Shown here one piece after another: positions 34,001 to 36,308 of a DNA stretch of 36,308 bases. Position numbers and translations under genes: made by a program. Source of the stretch: Stramenopiles sp. TOSAG23-2 (Eukaryota > Sar). The notes below the pieces were generated by a model. The model was not told the origin of the DNA, made no database searches, and was given only the letters and a program-made list of their open reading frames with translations. The first letter of the stretch is position 1. Each line of letters begins with the position of its first letter. The stretch covers positions 1-36,308 of the forward strand of contig LT649338.1 in the NCBI GenBank assembly GCA_900128395.1. Reading direction: 5' to 3'.

Positions 34001-36308
34001 CTAGTTCATCGGTTTTCTCTTTTGCAATAGAAACAGCAGCTAGAGCGGACGCTGCGATTGTATTTACCTGAATTGTATGCTGAGCGCTATTAACAGCTAA
34101 TTTTGCCGTCTCAAGCGCTTCTTTCACCATATCAACTTCATGCAAAGTATTTACTTCAATGCTACCGATTGCTTGGGCTAATCGCTCTTTAACAGGATCT
34201 AATTTTTGATTTGCTTCCAACAATACACGCTCTTCTTCCTCTTTGCGTTTTTCTTCTACTGTTATCAACGCTCTAACTTTTGCAAGTTTTGAAGAGACGT
34301 CATCAATCGCAGTGGATGCAATGACAGCATTATCAGATCTGCCACTTCTTAATATTTGTCTTACATAATCAATCGATTTATGGGCGGAAGAAATACCATC
34401 TTCAATCGGATCAATGTGTTGCATACCACCATCTGTAATAATAGCATCAATATTGGAACATTCATCTACTAATGGTTCTAGTGCTTTCCATAATCTTCGC
34501 TTCTCTCTCGTCCATTTATCACGCCCTTCTTTTTCCTCTTTCATAACGCTAGAAACCGTCTTAACTTCTTCAATTGCAAGTGAAACTGCATTGTTGAAAC
34601 GATCTAAAAATGATATATCCTTTTCCTTTAAAACGGATTCCGCGTCTTCAACAGCTTTTGTTGCGGCTTGCAATGCATTTGTTACATGTGGTGCATCACC
34701 TAAATTTGAAACTTCGACTGTTGCTCTCACAATATTTAATTCATCAATATATGGCTCTAGCATTTCCAATGCTTTCTTACGTTGCTCTTCCAAATGAGCC
34801 ATTGCATCTTGTACTCTTGAGACCTCCGCTTCTGCTGCATCGACGTGCGTGACTGCATTGGCAACTGCGCTATGTATTTCAGAAGCAGTTCCACTTTCAA
34901 TTGCTTGCACAGCAACATTAATAGCCCTTTCAGCGACATTAATACAGTCATCTATTTCCAGTACGGTAGAAAGGTTATTTACTTTTACTAAGGCGCAAAT
35001 AGTGCTGAATTTTTCCATTGAGGGTTCTAAGTGACTTTGGCCATTTTGACGATCTTTATCTAATTTATATTTCTTTTCCTTCTCTGTTTTACATATGTCT
35101 TCTGCTTTTGCAATTTCTACATCTGCAACTTTCACAGCAGAAATAAATGCAGATGTACTAGAACTTACAGAGCATCTACGAGCCGTCGCTATTGCATTTT
35201 CCGCAACTTGTTTCGCTGATTTGACGGTGTAAATATCTGATATACCAGATGCATTTGCGCTCTCCTGTATATTATATAACCGTCTCGTACATGATTGTAA
35301 ATTTTCCTCTGCAATTGCCATTTCTTTTTCGATTTTTTTCTTTCGATTATCCTCTGAAATGACTACCGAATTAGCATTTGATATTTTTTCTGCCAAATCT
35401 TTCAACAGCCCGCGGTATGTATCTACGTCTTCGCTTTTATTAATAACAATCTCAACATCATTTATTGATCTTTGTGCATCATCCATCACTGATTGTACAT
35501 GCGCAGAGCTCCATAATGAATTTTCATCAGCAATGGACATTCCTTTTGAAAAATTATCCACAAGATCACTCAACGAAGTTAATGCAGCTGCTCGCTCGTT
35601 CGACACTTTATTTATTCTTTGTCTTTCCGTTTCAACTTGGTTGCTTGCATCATTTACAGCATTTGTTGCGGTTTGAAGGGCCGAAAAAAATGATGCCGTG
35701 TTATCTGTGGTTAAAATACCTTCGCATGCTTTTATGGACTTAAATGCTGATGATACAGATGAAGATGTAGCATCGGATACTTTGACATTGCTATTGTTAA
35801 TGTCCGTCAAAGCTTCGTACATTGTACTCATATCATCGCACTTATTTTTTACTTCGACAAGCTGCTCCCGCACATTTTTCCTAGCATCATTTATCTGTGC
35901 TCTTCTGTCAACATGTTCACGTACAACTTTCGAATACATCTGGATTGACTCAGTTGCACTTTCTAAATCTCCCTTTACATGCACACCATCCGAACTGACT
36001 TTACCCCCCTTTTCATTATATAATGACTGTTTTACACGATCTAACAAGTTTTGCGCCTGTGTTGCACATTTTGCTACAGCTTGGATATTATGCACTACAC
36101 TCTCTTTTGCGACTAAATCTATATTTTCCAATTCTTCTTGCGCTGCGGTAACTTTGTTAGCCATCACGTTAAATTGTGCACGGCGTCTAGCCGTACGCAA
36201 TTGATCTTTCATTTCTCGACGAGCTAAATATCCCCGTAATAGTCGTTGACATACCATAACACTAGCAACGGTTTGTGCAAATCTTGTCCTTGCAACTCGT
36301 CCTCTGAA
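31098..36308 (-). CDS. Giant IQ / helical-repeat / EF-hand protein, N-terminus beyond the window
   Basis: The frame is open to the right edge, so only the C-terminal 1,736 residues are seen; the Met at 36257 is internal. IQ-type calmodulin sites lie at the start: FRGRVARTRF and VCQRLLRGYLARRE, fitting (I/V)QxxxRGxxxR. About twelve alpha-helical repeats of roughly 100-110 residues follow, with the recurring pattern AL..L.P....L..I......N......V..A...A..A...AE, seen clearly at ALEMLEPYIDELNIV and LWKALEPLVDECSNID. They recall spectrin-like bundles without matching that family. A low-complexity charged region (about 1270-1520), a seven-Pro run near 1530 and two degenerate EF-hands (YDRKGDGLIYSSQF and MNRRDDGRIEYESLL, near 1580-1635) follow, then a basic tail. 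The unseen N-terminus could hold a motor or other domain; a myosin or a ciliary/cytoskeletal linker is possible, neither shown. Confidence 0.7.
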   Translation of the reverse strand, partial: FRGRVARTRFAQTVASVMVCQRLLRGYLARREMKDQLRTARRRAQFNVMANKVTAAQEELENIDLVAKESVVHNIQAVAKCATQAQNLLDRVKQSLYNEKGGKVSSDGVHVKGDLESATESIQMYSKVVREHVDRRAQINDARKNVREQLVEVKNKCDDMSTMYEALTDINNSNVKVSDATSSSVSSAFKSIKACEGILTTDNTASFFSALQTATNAVNDASNQVETERQRINKVSNERAAALTSLSDLVDNFSKGMSIADENSLWSSAHVQSVMDDAQRSINDVEIVINKSEDVDTYRGLLKDLAEKISNANSVVISEDNRKKKIEKEMAIAEENLQSCTRRLYNIQESANASGISDIYTVKSAKQVAENAIATARRCSVSSSTSAFISAVKVADVEIAKAEDICKTEKEKKYKLDKDRQNGQSHLEPSMEKFSTICALVKVNNLSTVLEIDDCINVAERAINVAVQAIESGTASEIHSAVANAVTHVDAAEAEVSRVQDAMAHLEEQRKKALEMLEPYIDELNIVRATVEVSNLGDAPHVTNALQAATKAVEDAESVLKEKDISFLDRFNNAVSLAIEEVKTVSSVMKEEKEGRDKWTREKRRLWKALEPLVDECSNIDAIITDGGMQHIDPIEDGISSAHKSIDYVRQILRSGRSDNAVIASTAIDDVSSKLAKVRALITVEEKRKEEEERVLLEANQKLDPVKERLAQAIGSIEVNTLHEVDMVKEALETAKLAVNSAQHTIQVNTIAASALAAVSIAKEKTDELDEVVRLELQRLSKAKSDLKKAMQTLSDLKQMLSNAEIRAQVGDVETEESVVNAKKHAKATLKKATDFFLADVNDDMDDEYTSSFKVVRSSDHYRDLIRESSLAVTSYETLVTQEVQSKKEAQRLTRQRKMEERRKEEVEAKELRKREEDSAKLREKAALMLDPATAQLANIQGLIELQGISNVPVIQERLKTAKRAVANAQTQLLSGDPTLAITATQATKQMVDHLEETVKHVKVEKSKYMMNKRKKQLHYARLLGALQTFDDCERYLEKNEVNDEDVVRVAMRTAKEALEKAQDSCKMENFEFSLGFEDVSEYIPVELVDANVKSALSLTELAKKTAHREAKIAIEKGILESKIVKDKRYIEDALSKFDYAMQKLSALKARSQIKIVQDIFADKHVVIDALQSAEAAIQSAEMKLSDSHDEPAAIYASVVFAVEKVNDASRAIDREETRLVVKNRRDYEKAKKANDHLNNNRGDLLAYIKESKSTKQLFRNLSFKNNRTNKIKRINFPIKRNNYTSKSSPSSRRLMSTDDDVSEEELEDGYFTTRRDNLAKTNIAINNRNSNNGKKQKRKDSYHLKLTPAMIRLLPKHARMKLLESKNNEEKNKAEEQKNNDEINNNDNSHKQDSDTTTIHDLAESSSMSDIEKRLKSISEKNKNIQVDSNNNKRNKRNDVMNFDNSVEARTPISDTSFQKVNVTKEYNRSDNRNNQQDGPAKKDNSTPLIPPPEAMSMEDSTTTIEEMGTNDAYDDNYIGNDFDDVSGQIRQNSTAVNSNGTFIPPPPPPPIATDDNEIENFDEVAKDRLLEIIAGVIHKQKGLFGRLIENVRVAFRRYDRKGDGLIYSSQFEQAIENLDLRLNKNQKKSLIRAMNRRDDGRIEYESLLRALKLKRSNLLRGMSNEERNYKFGKREIPRTRKTKFKPPYQKRNINDWNNTIREKLKRNKVAGSARETERGRRLAQRAKEMSYKKF

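Overview
The window is nuclear DNA from a compact, AT-rich, intron-poor unicellular eukaryote. It carries a Pol III subunit, gamma-tubulin, a GET-pathway receptor, a PZP zinc-finger protein, a RING-H2 membrane protein, two GT-AG introns and many poly-Asn tracts and microsatellites. Genes are single, mostly one-exon units on both strands, with no operon logic. I cannot fix the lineage. The MFS carrier's C-terminal PEG.xPGM module and the IQ/EF-hand giant protein suggest an algal or heterotrophic SAR-type protist, perhaps a stramenopile, but this is a weak inference. I found no rRNA, tRNA or CRISPR array.

Layout, left to right. At 0.5-6.2 kb a PZP/ePHD chromatin-type protein (+), whose 5' end is tandemly duplicated, converges on the two-exon RPC2 subunit of RNA polymerase III (-). 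At 6.2-11.6 kb is an ill-ordered stretch: a fold-back repeat, an unresolved pair of antisense ORFs, a BolA3-like gene (+) overlapped by an orphan arginine-methyltransferase barrel, a DUF5069-type gene (-), and a frameshift-broken pseudogene cluster (-). At 11.6-16.1 kb are a two-exon MFS carrier (+) and gamma-tubulin (+). At 16.2-23.1 kb four genes lie on the minus strand: a uracil-DNA-glycosylase-like protein, a GET2/CAML-like receptor, a 957-residue Asn-rich protein with about 15 RFx-hydrophobic motifs, and methylthioadenosine phosphorylase. At 23.8-26.1 kb is a basic protein built of nine approximately 58-residue repeats (+). At 26.7-28.3 kb is a four-TM RING-H2 protein (-). At 28.5-29.5 kb is a long inverted repeat with approximately 450-bp arms. 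At 29.8-30.7 kb is an S51 peptidase (+). From 31.1 kb to the right edge is the C-terminal 1,736 residues of a giant protein with IQ motifs, about twelve helical repeats and degenerate EF-hands (-).

The conserved genes serve unrelated housekeeping jobs: Pol III transcription, microtubule nucleation, tail-anchored protein insertion, Fe-S cluster maturation, methionine salvage and base-excision repair. The less familiar content lies in the three repeat-built proteins (RF-motif scaffold, HW/LPKHV repeat protein, IQ-helical-repeat-EF-hand protein) and in the long hairpin. No evidence here links these into one system.
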